From the NCBI GenBank assembly GCA_035458525.1, contig DATHZQ010000093.1, forward strand, positions 7,278-71,277: DNA of 64,000 nt. Reading direction: 5' to 3'. Shown here one piece after another: positions 1-9,300 of this stretch (position 1 is its first letter; the number at the start of each line of letters is the position of its first letter). Origin of the DNA: DATHZQ01 sp035458525 (lineage in GTDB: Bacteria > Actinomycetota > Acidimicrobiia > Spongiisociales > UBA5794). The notes beneath the pieces were generated by a model, which had not been told where the DNA came from, made no database searches, and was given only the letters and a program-made list of their open reading frames with translations. Position numbers and translations under genes: made by a program.

Positions 1-181
1 TCGACGACATCGCCCCCGTGCCCGAATCGGTGAGGAGGTCGATGATGACGTCGTCGGCGTGGAGCATGAAGAGGTTGTAACCCGCCGCCTCCAGGGCCGC
101 CCGCCGCTCCTCGAGCGAGGGATAGCGGATCGCTTGGACGCTGTGGATGCGGAACGGTTCGATGATGGTTCGGTACGGCAT
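1..181 (-). CDS. Tryptophanase / tyrosine phenol-lyase family protein, N-terminal part
   Basis: The gene runs off the left edge, so only about 60 N-terminal codons are present. They include the family signature EPFRIHSVQAI near the start and DDVIIDLLTDSGTGAMS at the break, which match the N-termini of the PLP-dependent beta-eliminating lyases TnaA and Tpl. These enzymes split tryptophan or tyrosine into indole or phenol, pyruvate and ammonia in the cytoplasm. The ATG at 181-179 has a good GGAGGG ribosome binding site just upstream. Tryptophanase and tyrosine phenol-lyase cannot be told apart from this fragment. It is divergent from the PaaG-like gene at 287, and both starts share the short gap. 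Confidence 0.85.
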   Translation of the reverse strand, partial: MPYRTIIEPFRIHSVQAIRYPSLEERRAALEAAGYNLFMLHADDVIIDLLTDSGTGAMSS

Positions 182-286
182 GGACCCTCCGGCGTGAGTG
201 CGGTGACCACATTGGATCGGACCACCGAGCGCGCTGCCAGGGGCAGGGGTCCCCGGCGTATGCTGCCCGGAGACCTAGGGAGCAGC

Positions 287-1075
287 ATGAACTTCGAGAA
301 GATCCTGTTCGATGCCGCAGACGGCGTCGCCATTGTCACGTTCAACCGTCCGGAGCATGCGCATGCGATGGATCGGGACACGATGTACGAGCTGATGCAC
401 GCTGCGATCCGGTGCGACGAGGATCCCGCCATTCGTGCAGTGATCATCACCGGCAACGGCCGCTTCTTCTCCGCAGGCGGGGACCTGGCGTCGTTCAGCG
501 AGGCAGGCGACGAGGCCGGCATGCTCCTCAAGGAGATGACGACCTACTACCACGCCGCCATCTCCCGCTTCTCCAGGATGAACGCCCCGATCATCGCCGC
601 CGTCAACGGCGTGGCTGCGGGGGCCGGGTTCTCGCTCGTGGCGGCCTGCGATATGGCGATCGCCGCCGAATCGGCCATGTTCACCTCGGCCTACACCGCG
701 GCCGCCCTCACGCCAGACGGCAGCTCGACATACTTCGTGCCGCGGCTCGTCGGCATGCGGCGGGCGATGGAGCTCATGTTGACCAATCGGCGGCTGACCG
801 CGGGCGAGGCCCTGGAATGGGGGCTCATCAACCGGGTCGTACCCGACGATCAGCTCTTGGACGCCGCCGGAGAGCTGGCCGCCGAACTCGCCGCAGGCGG
901 AACGGTCGCCTACGGCGCGGTGAAACGCATGCTGCACGAGTCCTTTGCCAACACCCTGGAAACGCAGATGGAAATGGAGGCTCGCTCCATCGCGGCGATG
1001 TCGCACACGCACGACGGCCGTGAGGGCATGGATGCGTTCTTGAACAAACGGACGCCCCAGTACCGCGGCGAGTAA
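287..1075 (+). CDS. Enoyl-CoA hydratase/isomerase (crotonase) family, PaaG-like
   Basis: A 262-residue crotonase-fold protein of normal family length that should act on an acyl-CoA thioester in the cytoplasm. The oxyanion-hole segments are visible as SAGGDLASF (62-70) and NGVAAGAGFSL (107-117). At the second catalytic position it has Asp144 (LTPDGSSTYFVPRLVG) rather than the Glu of classical hydratases. Asp there is typical of isomerases such as PaaG (1,2-epoxyphenylacetyl-CoA isomerase) and enoyl-CoA delta isomerases, so isomerase activity is more likely than hydration. I chose the ATG at 287 because AGGGAG precedes it and family similarity begins there. The reading frame is open for 76 more codons upstream, but that part does not look like protein. 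Confidence 0.9.
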   Translation: MNFEKILFDAADGVAIVTFNRPEHAHAMDRDTMYELMHAAIRCDEDPAIRAVIITGNGRFFSAGGDLASFSEAGDEAGMLLKEMTTYYHAAISRFSRMNAPIIAAVNGVAAGAGFSLVAACDMAIAAESAMFTSAYTAAALTPDGSSTYFVPRLVGMRRAMELMLTNRRLTAGEALEWGLINRVVPDDQLLDAAGELAAELAAGGTVAYGAVKRMLHESFANTLETQMEMEARSIAAMSHTHDGREGMDAFLNKRTPQYRGE

Positions 1076-1103
1076 CCGCAGCGCTGGGGCGTCGGCTCGA
1101 AGC

Positions 1104-1448
1104 TCAGCGGGCTTCCTTCACCTCGGGAATCGCGTCGCCGGCGGCGTCGGCAGCTTCAGTGGCGTCTGCGACGGCCTCGGTCGCTGCATCCGCAGCCACA
1201 TCGGTCGCCTCAACGGCCAGCGGTTCGCCATCCTCACGGATCACGCCCTGATCGCGCATCGCCGAGACGACCTTGTCGGCAATCTCCTTGCGCTTCTCCG
1301 CGTCCTCGACCTTGCGGGCGAGACCGGCGTCGAGCTTGTCACGAACCTGAGCTTCGGTGAAGCCGGCCCATTCCTGCTTCATCATCACGAGCTTGGCAAT
1401 GGCTGCCACGATCGCAACGACGAAGAGAACTTTGAGAAGCCTTTTCAT
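1104..1448 (-). CDS. Small membrane-anchored protein, Ala/Glu-rich tail
   Basis: 114 residues. A single N-terminal membrane segment (LLKVLFVVAIVAAIAKLVMM) is followed by a charged helical region with many Lys/Glu and a low-complexity Ala/Asp/Thr/Glu tail. The start at 1448 follows GAGAGGTGG, a strong ribosome binding site. An upstream in-frame start at 1478 is less likely. I do not recognise the family. It lies just downstream of, and on the same strand as, the cyclase gene (about 70 bp gap), so the two may be co-transcribed. Confidence 0.6.
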   Translation of the reverse strand: MKRLLKVLFVVAIVAAIAKLVMMKQEWAGFTEAQVRDKLDAGLARKVEDAEKRKEIADKVVSAMRDQGVIREDGEPLAVEATDVAADAATEAVADATEAADAAGDAIPEVKEAR

Positions 1449-1519
1449 GCGTACCACCTCTCGTACGGGGGCCCTCAAGTCTATGGGAACACCGACGTAC
1501 CTGAGCCGCGGCTACCGAA

Positions 1520-3136
1520 TCACTCGGACTCGAGCACCGCAAGGGCCCGGCGCAGAGCCTCTTTGGCTGCCTCGGCCTCTTCCGCGGCCAGCAACGCAGG
1601 GTCGATCGACAGGGAGAACGCCCCGGTGCTGGCGTGGATCGGCGAAGCGTCGCCGAGGTCGCCCATGTACCCGATCACCTCATATGTGCGCAGATCGTGT
1701 GCGATGCCCTTCACCTTCACATCGCCGATCGGGCGGCAGTAGATCTCGTCCTTGACGAGGGTATAGGTCTCGTGCGAGATCTGAATCTGGTCAGGAGCGG
1801 CGGTCGATTCGAGGCGTGACGCAGCGTTCACCGTACCGCCGACGATGGTGTAGTCGAGCCGCTCTTCGGAACCGAAGTTGCCGACCGTGCAGAATCCGGT
1901 GTTGATGCCCATGCGGACGTGGAGCGGCGCCGGGCCCACGACCTTTTCCCACTCCCGGCGGAGCTGGAAGATGCGATCCCGCATCCGCAGCGCCATCCCG
2001 ACGCACTGCAGCGCGTCCTCCCTGCGTCCCAGTGTCTCGGGATCGCCGAAGAAGATCATGATGCCGTCGCCGATGAACTTGTCGATGGTGCCGCCACAGC
2101 CATCGGCGATGGCCGCCATCTCGCTGAGGTACGAGTTCAGCAACGCGCTCAGGGCTTCGGCCTCGAGCCGGTCGGTGAGCTCCGTGAAGCCTTGGATGTC
2201 GGAGAAGAACACCGTCAGCTCCTTTCGATACGACTCGACCTTGACGTCCGTCTTGCCGGAGAAGATCGAGTCGTACACCTGGCGCGACAAGTACTTCGCC
2301 AACTTGGCCGACAGCGCTTCCAGCTGCTCGTTCTTCTCGTTCAACGACTTGTTGGCAACGTGCAGCGCCTCCTCGGCTTGTTTCCGCTCGCTGATGTCGC
2401 GAATGATGCCGGCGAAGAAGCGGGCGCCGTCTTCATTCGTCCACGTCGCCAGCGACAGCTCGATGGGGAACTCCCGGCCGTCGCGATGGAGAGCGGCGAG
2501 TTCTGCCGTGTGCCCGATGACGTGGCGCTCCCCGCCACCCACAACTCGATGCACACCTGTCTCGTGGCCATCTCGGAATCGCTCCGGGATGATCACCGAC
2601 AGGGGCTCCCCGAGCATCTCCTCCTCGGTCCAACCGAAGAGCGCGGTCGCATGTGGATTCCACAACACGACTCGAGCAGCATCATCGATCGAGATGATGG
2701 CGTCGTTGGCGGAAGACAGGATGGCGTCGAGGCGTCGCTCGGAGTGCGCCAGCGCCGTCGTCAGATCCACCCTCTCCGACACGTCGCGAATGATCCCGCT
2801 GAAAAAACGTTCCCCTTGGTCGGTCCACGTCGCCAGCGATAGCTCGATCGGAAACTCCGAGCCGTCCTTGCGCAGCCCGGCGACTTGCACCGTGTGGCCG
2901 ACAATGCGGGTTTCCCCTGTGGCCACGACCCGGGCCAAACCCTCCTGGTGGGCGGCTCGAAATCGCTCGGGAACCAGCGCCGTGAGCGAGCGCCCGACGA
3001 TCTCAGCTTCCGAGTAGCCGAACATCTCTGCGGCGGACGGGTTCCAGGTCGTCACGTCACCGGCGCCGTCGGCGGTGACGATGGCGTCGGACGCCGAGCG
3101 AATGATCGCCTCGAGTGTGGCGCTGTGGTAGTCCAT
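1520..3136 (-). CDS. PAS-PAS-class III adenylate cyclase
   Basis: 538 residues. Two PAS domains (about 5-122 and 135-252), a short coiled-coil (255-285) and a class III nucleotide cyclase domain (about 300-490). Metal-binding Asp313 (FFSDIQGF) and Asp357 (KFIGD), base-selecting Lys353 and Asp428, and transition-state Asn437 and Arg441 (NAASRLE) are all present, so it should be active and make cAMP rather than cGMP. No membrane segment is visible, so it is probably cytosolic and reads a small-molecule or redox signal through PAS. The two PAS units are nearly the same sequence (both contain EFPIELSLATWT and FF.GIIRD.SER), which points to tandem duplication. The ATG at 3136 is the only plausible start. 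Confidence 0.92.
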   Translation of the reverse strand: MDYHSATLEAIIRSASDAIVTADGAGDVTTWNPSAAEMFGYSEAEIVGRSLTALVPERFRAAHQEGLARVVATGETRIVGHTVQVAGLRKDGSEFPIELSLATWTDQGERFFSGIIRDVSERVDLTTALAHSERRLDAILSSANDAIISIDDAARVVLWNPHATALFGWTEEEMLGEPLSVIIPERFRDGHETGVHRVVGGGERHVIGHTAELAALHRDGREFPIELSLATWTNEDGARFFAGIIRDISERKQAEEALHVANKSLNEKNEQLEALSAKLAKYLSRQVYDSIFSGKTDVKVESYRKELTVFFSDIQGFTELTDRLEAEALSALLNSYLSEMAAIADGCGGTIDKFIGDGIMIFFGDPETLGRREDALQCVGMALRMRDRIFQLRREWEKVVGPAPLHVRMGINTGFCTVGNFGSEERLDYTIVGGTVNAASRLESTAAPDQIQISHETYTLVKDEIYCRPIGDVKVKGIAHDLRTYEVIGYMGDLGDASPIHASTGAFSLSIDPALLAAEEAEAAKEALRRALAVLESE

Positions 3137-3241
3137 GCCTCCCCTGCGGTGCCGCCAGACGGATCCTACGCGAGGACGCAGCAGCTGCCTGCAGCCCGCC
3201 CTCCGGCGGGGGGTCGCCGCAGGACACCTAGTCTCGCCGCC

Positions 3242-4420
3242 ATGCCATCGTCTCGCCGCGGGTCGCGCTGGGCCGTCGTCGGCATCGTTGTGCTCGCAGC
3301 GATGGTGGCGCAGGGTTTCGGGCGATTCACGTACGCCCTGGTGCTACCGGCGGTGCAGGAAGATCTCGGCATCTCGTACACGCTTGCCGGTGCATTCGGC
3401 ACCGCCAATCTGACTGCCTACCTCGTGGGCACGGCACTGGTTGCGATCACCGCCAGCCGGGTCCCTCTGGATCGAATGATGCGCATCGGAATCCTGGGCT
3501 CCGCTGCAGGCCTGATCGCAATGTGGTGGTCGCCAACGCTGGGCGTGCTCGCTGCCGCCATGGTGCTCACCGGCCTGTCGGGTGCCTGGGTGTGGATTCC
3601 GGCCCCCGGGGTGTCGGCTTCGTTGATCTCACCCGAGCGCCGCGGACTGGCCATCGGTCTCGTCGGCACCGGAATCGGCCTCGGCTTCGTCCTCGCAGGT
3701 TGGGCATCACGGTCCGTCGCAAGCGACTGGCGCACCCTGTACGGCACCGAAGCGGTGGTCGCCGTGATCACGGCCAGCCTCGTCTGGATCTTCCTACGCA
3801 CCCACACTGAAGATCGCGCAGACCGGCGCCCCTCGCTCGATGCGCTCAAAGCCGTACCGGGCTGGCGCCGACTGGTCGTGGCCTACGCCGCCTACGGCCT
3901 TGCGATGTCGCTGTTCGTGAACTTCCTCGTCGCTCGCCTCGAGGAAGATGCTGGATTCGGACCGGCGACCACGGCGTTCGTGTTCTCTGCGTTCGGCGTC
4001 GCCACGATCTTCGGTGGCCCCGTATTCGGACCACTCTCCGACCGCATCGGGCGCAGCAGGGCCATGACGATCGGTTTCTCCGCCATGAGCGCGGCCGCGG
4101 TTCTGGCGCTGGTGGGGACCCAGCCGTGGCCGTCGGTTGCGGCCGTCATCTTCGGACTGGCGTTCGCCGGCGTGCCAACCTCGTTGGCCGCACAGATCAG
4201 CGATCACCTCACGACGCAGCAATTCGGCGCCGCATTCGGCACGATCACGCTTGCGTTCGGAGCCGCGCAGATGCTCGGTCCCCAGATCGGCGGGTGGATC
4301 GGAGATCAGACTGGGAGCTTCACACTGGTATTCCTGCTGGCCGCCGGGATTGCCGTCATCGGCGCAACGGCAGCGCGCGGCGTGCCGGATCGCACGACGA
4401 TGCGGTTAGCGTCGCCATGA
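3242..4420 (+). CDS. MFS transporter, YbfB/YjiJ-like
   Basis: 392 residues with about 12 hydrophobic segments, the size of a standard major facilitator. The N-terminal motif GFGRFTYALVLPAVQEDLG and the mid-loop FGPLSDRIGRSRAM (the usual D-R-x-G-R signature after the central loop) place it in the MFS. The GFGRF..Y..LP pattern resembles the YbfB/YjiJ group. The substrate cannot be read from the sequence. The start at 3242 begins the first basic stretch before helix 1. It is divergent from the cyclase gene, and a downstream SDR gene on the same strand follows after 90 bp. Confidence 0.85.
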   Translation: MPSSRRGSRWAVVGIVVLAAMVAQGFGRFTYALVLPAVQEDLGISYTLAGAFGTANLTAYLVGTALVAITASRVPLDRMMRIGILGSAAGLIAMWWSPTLGVLAAAMVLTGLSGAWVWIPAPGVSASLISPERRGLAIGLVGTGIGLGFVLAGWASRSVASDWRTLYGTEAVVAVITASLVWIFLRTHTEDRADRRPSLDALKAVPGWRRLVVAYAAYGLAMSLFVNFLVARLEEDAGFGPATTAFVFSAFGVATIFGGPVFGPLSDRIGRSRAMTIGFSAMSAAAVLALVGTQPWPSVAAVIFGLAFAGVPTSLAAQISDHLTTQQFGAAFGTITLAFGAAQMLGPQIGGWIGDQTGSFTLVFLLAAGIAVIGATAARGVPDRTTMRLASP

Positions 4421-4510
4421 CCACGTCCACCGACCCAGTGGCCTTCGGCCCTGTGCACCAGGATCAGGAGGCGGCACGGTGCGGATTGACCCCTTGAAGG
4501 AAGGTACAAC

Positions 4511-5233
4511 ATGCTGCGAGATCTGACCGGTACGGTCACTGCGATCACTGGCGCCAGCGCCGGCATCGGTGCGGCCACGGCGCGAGCCCTTGTCGCCGAA
4601 GGCGGCGCAGTCGTCCTCGGCGCTCGCCGCGTCGAACGGCTGAACGATCTTGCGGGTGAGCTCGGGGATCGCGCAGCCGTCGTCGAGATGGACGTGCGCG
4701 ATCCGGCCGATGCCGAGCAGCTCGTCGCAACCGCGATAGAGCGATTCGGCAAGCTCGATGCGCTCGTCGCCAACGCCGGGATCGGTGCTTACGGCGGCAT
4801 CATGGACCTCACGAACGAGCAACTCGCCACGATGATGGACACCAACATCGCGGGCACCGTGTGGCCCATTCGCGCCGCCGTCCCGAAGTTCCTCGACGCG
4901 GGCGAAGGCGACCTCATCATCGTGGCCTCGGTGGCCGGGCTGCGAGGCGCCGGCGATGAAGCCGTCTACGCAGCCACCAAGTTCGCCCAAGTCGGTCTGG
5001 CCGGCGGCCTCGACCGGGAGCTACGCGAGAAGGGCATCCGGGTCAGCACCATCTGTCCGGGAGGCACCGCTACCGAGTTCGCCATGGGTGCGGGCCGCAC
5101 TCCCGACATGCCGGGTCTGGCCGACATGCTGCGACCGGACGATGTCGCGGCCGCCGTTGTGCTCGCCCTCCGCCAGCCGCGGTCGATGCGCACGCTCGTG
5201 TGGTCGATGCGCAGCATGCAGGAATCTGACTGA
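4511..5233 (+). CDS. Short-chain dehydrogenase/reductase (SDR)
   Basis: 240 residues, classical SDR length. The nucleotide-binding motif TGASAGIG is at 13-20, NAG at 88-90 and the catalytic Ser140-Tyr153-Lys157 triad is intact, so an NAD(P)-dependent alcohol/ketone oxidoreductase is expected. ARRVER after the second strand suggests NADP preference (an inference). AAGGAAGG lies 6 bases before the ATG. The next gene starts 3 bp after its stop, so the two are probably one operon. The substrate is unknown. Confidence 0.9.
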   Translation: MLRDLTGTVTAITGASAGIGAATARALVAEGGAVVLGARRVERLNDLAGELGDRAAVVEMDVRDPADAEQLVATAIERFGKLDALVANAGIGAYGGIMDLTNEQLATMMDTNIAGTVWPIRAAVPKFLDAGEGDLIIVASVAGLRGAGDEAVYAATKFAQVGLAGGLDRELREKGIRVSTICPGGTATEFAMGAGRTPDMPGLADMLRPDDVAAAVVLALRQPRSMRTLVWSMRSMQESD

Positions 5234-5236
5234 GCC

Positions 5237-6073
5237 ATGCGCCGAATCGCTGTGACCGGCGGCTCGGGCAAGGCGGGCCGCGCCACTCTCGAGGGCCTGC
5301 ACGCGGCGGGCTACGAGGTCGTCGACATCGATGTGGCCGCGTCGCCTCACCCTGACGCACCGACGCTGATCGCCGACCTCGCCGATGTTGGGCAAACACT
5401 GGAGGCGCTCGATGGCGCCGACGCCGTCGTGCACCTCGCCGCCGTGCCCGCACCGAACATCACCACCGATGCAGAGACGTTCCGCAACAACATCATGTCG
5501 ACATACACGGTCTTCTCTGCGGCAGCCCGTTTGGGAATGAGGCGAGTCGTTTGGGCCTCATCCGAGACGCTCATCGGGCTGCCGTTCGACCGCGAGCCGC
5601 CACGATTTGCGCCGATCGATGAGTCCCACCCCCTGCTCCCTGAATCGCACTACGCCTTGTCCAAGCTGGCGGGCGAGGCGATCGCCGAACAGTTCGCCCG
5701 GTGGAGCGGGATCCCGTTCGTCGCACTGCGCATCTCGAACATCATGGAACCTCAGGACTACGAACGATTCCCGAGCTTCTGGGACGATCCCACCGTTCGC
5801 GCATGGAACCTCTGGGGTTACGTCGACGCCCGCGACGTAGCGCAGGCCTGCCGCCTCGGGCTCGAGTCAGAGATCAGCGGGGCAGCGACCTTCCTCGTCG
5901 CCGCAGCCGACACCTGCATGACGACTCCGAGCCGCGAGCTGATGGCTGCGGTCTACCCGCAAACCCCGCTTCGCAGCGTGTCTGGGCACGACACGCTGCT
6001 CAGCATCGATAAGGCACGCGAGCTGCTCGGCTACGAACCCGCCTACTCGTGGCGGGACCACGTACCGGCGTAG
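5237..6073 (+). CDS. NAD-dependent epimerase/dehydratase family protein
   Basis: 278-residue extended SDR. It has the Rossmann motif TGGSGKAG (7-14), a HLAA strand (66-69), and Ser108/Ser109 with Tyr139-x3-Lys143 (YALSK), the catalytic set of UDP-sugar epimerases and dehydratases. It lacks sugar-specific landmarks that would fix a substrate. The gene begins 3 bp after the upstream SDR gene, which supports a two-gene unit. It converges on the small LPxTG gene on the other strand. Confidence 0.87.
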   Translation: MRRIAVTGGSGKAGRATLEGLHAAGYEVVDIDVAASPHPDAPTLIADLADVGQTLEALDGADAVVHLAAVPAPNITTDAETFRNNIMSTYTVFSAAARLGMRRVVWASSETLIGLPFDREPPRFAPIDESHPLLPESHYALSKLAGEAIAEQFARWSGIPFVALRISNIMEPQDYERFPSFWDDPTVRAWNLWGYVDARDVAQACRLGLESEISGAATFLVAAADTCMTTPSRELMAAVYPQTPLRSVSGHDTLLSIDKARELLGYEPAYSWRDHVPA

Positions 6074-6100
6074 CCGAGCAACTCAGCGCCTCCGACCACG

Positions 6101-6268
6101 TCAGAGGTTGCGCCGGTGGAGCGCTTGGGGTGCGCGGCGTCGCTCGAGGCGAGCCACGGCAACCCCGATACCGATCATGACAAGACCTGCCAGGGTGAGC
6201 TCGACGCTGTCGCTCCCGGTTGCGGGGAGCTCGGGCCCGAAATCCGATGAGCCGACAAAGGCAAGCAT
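6101..6268 (-). CDS. 55-residue LPxTG-type cell-wall-anchored peptide
   Basis: A short gene read leftward from an ATG at 6268. Near its middle is ELPATGSDS, followed by one hydrophobic segment (LTLAGLVMIGIGVAVA) and a positive tail (RLERRRAP). That is the full order of a sortase sorting signal: LPxTG, membrane span, basic residues. There is no ordinary signal peptide in front, only MLAFVGSSDFGP, so it is either a very small surface peptide or the surviving 3' end of a larger surface protein. A stop codon lies in frame 10 codons upstream of the ATG. No sortase gene is in the window. A perfect hairpin covers the start codon (separate entry). Confidence 0.6.
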   Translation of the reverse strand: MLAFVGSSDFGPELPATGSDSVELTLAGLVMIGIGVAVARLERRRAPQALHRRNL

Positions 6269-6307
6269 TTCCGAGCGCGGTCGATGAAGTTTGACTCAAA
6301 TGCTTGC
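6261..6307 (-). promoter_or_regulatory. Perfect inverted repeat enclosing the start codon of the LPxTG peptide
   Basis: GCAAGCATTT at 6261-6270 and AAATGCTTGC at 6298-6307 are exact reverse complements separated by 27 bases. In the leftward transcript the 3' arm contains the ATG (6268-6266) of the LPxTG peptide. A folded leader would therefore bury the start codon in a 10-bp stem. A TATAAA sequence lies upstream at 6351-6346. The dyad could equally be an operator. No ribosome binding site is obvious, which fits a controlled or weak start. Confidence 0.5.
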
Positions 6308-6378
6308 GGCGCATCTGCCGTGACAAACGCACCACGACCTCGGCCTTTATAGGTCGATCGCCCTAGTTGGCGACGTTC

Positions 6379-9300
6379 TCAGGCCAGCGCAACGGCCTGC
6401 AAGGCGCGGCGAATACGCTGCTCACTCACGCGACCCCTGGTGCCGAGAGATTGTGCAAAAAGGCTGACCCGGAATTCTTGAATCATCCACGGAATGTCCG
6501 AGAGCTCTGGACTCGGCGGGAGCAGGTCGGCAAGCCGGTCGAACTCCTGCTCGAGGTCTTGGGCCGTCCGCATCTTCCCCCGGTCCCCATCGACGTCTCC
6601 GGGGAGCAGCTCGAGACGCCGCTCGATCGCACCGAGGTATCGATCAACGTCGCCCAGCCGGTCAACACCCACCGCCGCCACGAAACCCGGATACACGAGC
6701 TGGTCGATCTGCGACTCGAGGTCCTCGATGGCTGCGTCGTAGCGAGCGTCGACCAGTTGCTCCATCGCACCAATGGCGCGGCGCAAGGTTCCGAGAATGC
6801 GTAGCGAGGTCGCCGCAGCTCGATCGACCGCATCGGCCAATTCGTTGCGTACCGCATCCCGCAAGGCCGTGAACGAAGGCCGGTCCCAAGCCAGACCTCC
6901 CGACGCAGCGATGACGCCGGCGACGGCACTGCACAGCACGTCGTCGATCCATGCGTCCACGGTGTCATAGGGTCCGCTCCGAATGAGCAGCTTGGCTTCG
7001 TTGGTGAGATGAGGTCGAAGCAGCCGGTGCGGAGAGGGCATGGTGAGCAGCAACAGCCGGACCGTTCCGAGCAACATCTGATCGGCCTGCTCCTCGGGTG
7101 TGGCCAGCAGCTGGACCGCCACGCTGTCCCCGCGGTCGACGAGGGCCGGGTAGGCCTTGGCCCGATGGTCCCCGCTTCCGATCTCCACGGACCGTTGGAG
7201 CTGGTCGATGTCCCAGGACGTCAGACCAGATCGTTCGATTGGATGACCTGCATCGGCAACGGTCGATCGAATGCGGTCGGCCAGCGCCCGCCTGAGCTCA
7301 CCGAGATCCGGACCTTCGGCAAGCAGCGTCCCGTCGTCGCTGCGGATGCGGAAGTGCGGCCGCAAATGTGCCGGCAGCGCCGCCAGATCGAGGGCGTCAG
7401 GCGGGATGGCGACACCGCTCATCGCCGTGAGCTCCCGTCGCACCACCTCCACCACGCTCCCTGCAGACGGGTCGACACGTTCGATCAACCGGTGGACGGT
7501 GTCGGGGATGGGAACGAACTGCTTGCGATACCGCTTCGGCAGGGACCTCACGAGGGCCTCGACGAGCTCATCGCGTACTCCCGGAACGTTCCAGTCGAAC
7601 ACTGAGGGCGTCAAGCGATGCAGCGTCCCGGCAGGGATTTCGATGGTCACACCGTCGGTGACACTTGCCGGGTCGTGTTCGTAGTCGAGCGGCAGGACGG
7701 CGTCGCCGAGCCGCCACGCCTCGGGAAACGCTGCGGGGTCCGCCGGCGGCGACGCCGGGTCGATGAGGTCGTCGAGCGACAGGTCGAGCAGGTTCGGCTC
7801 GGACATCTTGGTGTCCCGCCACCACCGGTCGAAGTGTCGGGCTGTCGTGACGTCATCGGGGATCCGAGCATCGAACCACGCAACGAGTGCTTCGTTTCCG
7901 ACCAGCACGTCGGAGCGCCGTTCACGGGTCTCGATCGCCAGCACCTCCTCGAATCTGGCCTGATTGCGGGCGGCGAACTCGTGGTGCGTCTCCCACTCCC
8001 CCGCCACCAACGCATGCCGAATGAACATCTCTCGCGCCCCAGCCGGATCGAGACGGGCGTACTGCACCTGCCGGTCAGAGGCCAGCGGGATCCCGAACAA
8101 GGTCGCCGACTCTTTTGCGACGGCGGCTCCCTGCGCTTCGTCCCACCAAGGGTCGCTGTGGGTAGTACGGATGAGATGGGCGCCGCTCCGCTCGATCCAC
8201 TCGACCGCAACGCTCGCAACCTCGCGGGCCCACAGCCGGTTGGTCTCCACGAGCACAGCCGCCATCACCCACTCCGGCGCACCCTTGAACAGCGCCGATC
8301 CCGGCGAGATGTGGAATCGTGAACCGCGGGCTCCGCGATACTCGTAGCTCTCCGGGTCGCGCTTCCCCACATGGGAGAGCAACCCGGGCAGCAGCGCAGC
8401 GTGGATCACGTCCGGGGACGCCGGCTTGCGGTTGGTCCGCAGGCCGAGCTCCCTGCACGTCTCGCGCAGCTGGCGGTGAATGTCTTGCCACTCTCGCAAC
8501 CGCTTGTAGTTGAGCAAGTCGTCGCGGCACATCCTCCTGAACTGCCCTGACGAGCGACTGCGGCGCTCCTCTGAGATGTACTCCCACAGACGGAGCCAGC
8601 CGAGGAAGTCGGAGGTCGGGTCTCGGAATCGGGCGTGGAGCTGCCTGGCACGATCCTCCTGGTCTTGAGGACGCTCCCTGGGGTCCTGAATCGACAAAGC
8701 CGCCGCGATCACCAGCACTTCACGAAGGCAACCGTCATCAGCTGCAGAAAGGAGCATCCGACCGAGGCGGGGGTCGATGGGGAGCCGGGCAAGCTGGCGG
8801 CCGACTGGTGTGAGCCAGCGACGGGATCCTTCATGGGCCGGATCGATGGCCCCGAGCTCGTGCAGCAGGTTGACGCCGTCCCGCACGGTGCGTCGGTCCG
8901 GAGGATCAAGGAAGGGAAAAGACTCGACGTTCCCAAGGCCCAGGGCCGCCATCTGGAGAATCACGGAGGCGAGGTTGGTGCGTTGGATCTCGGGCTCCGT
9001 GAACTCCGGACGAGATGCGAAGTCGTCCGCGGAGAAGAGGCGAATGCAGATGCCGGGCCCGAGGCGCCCGCAGCGGCCGGCTCGTTGATTGGCCGAGGCT
9101 TGCGATACGGGCTCGATCGGAAGTCGCTGCACCTTGGTCCGCCTGTTGAAGCGCGAGATCCGCGCCGTTCCCGCATCGATGACGTATCGAATGCCGGGGA
9201 CGGTCAACGACGTCTCGGCAACGTTGGTCGCAACGACGATTCGCCGGCCCGTGTGCGGTTGGAAGATGCGATGCTGTTCAGTGGCCGACAGCCGACCGAA

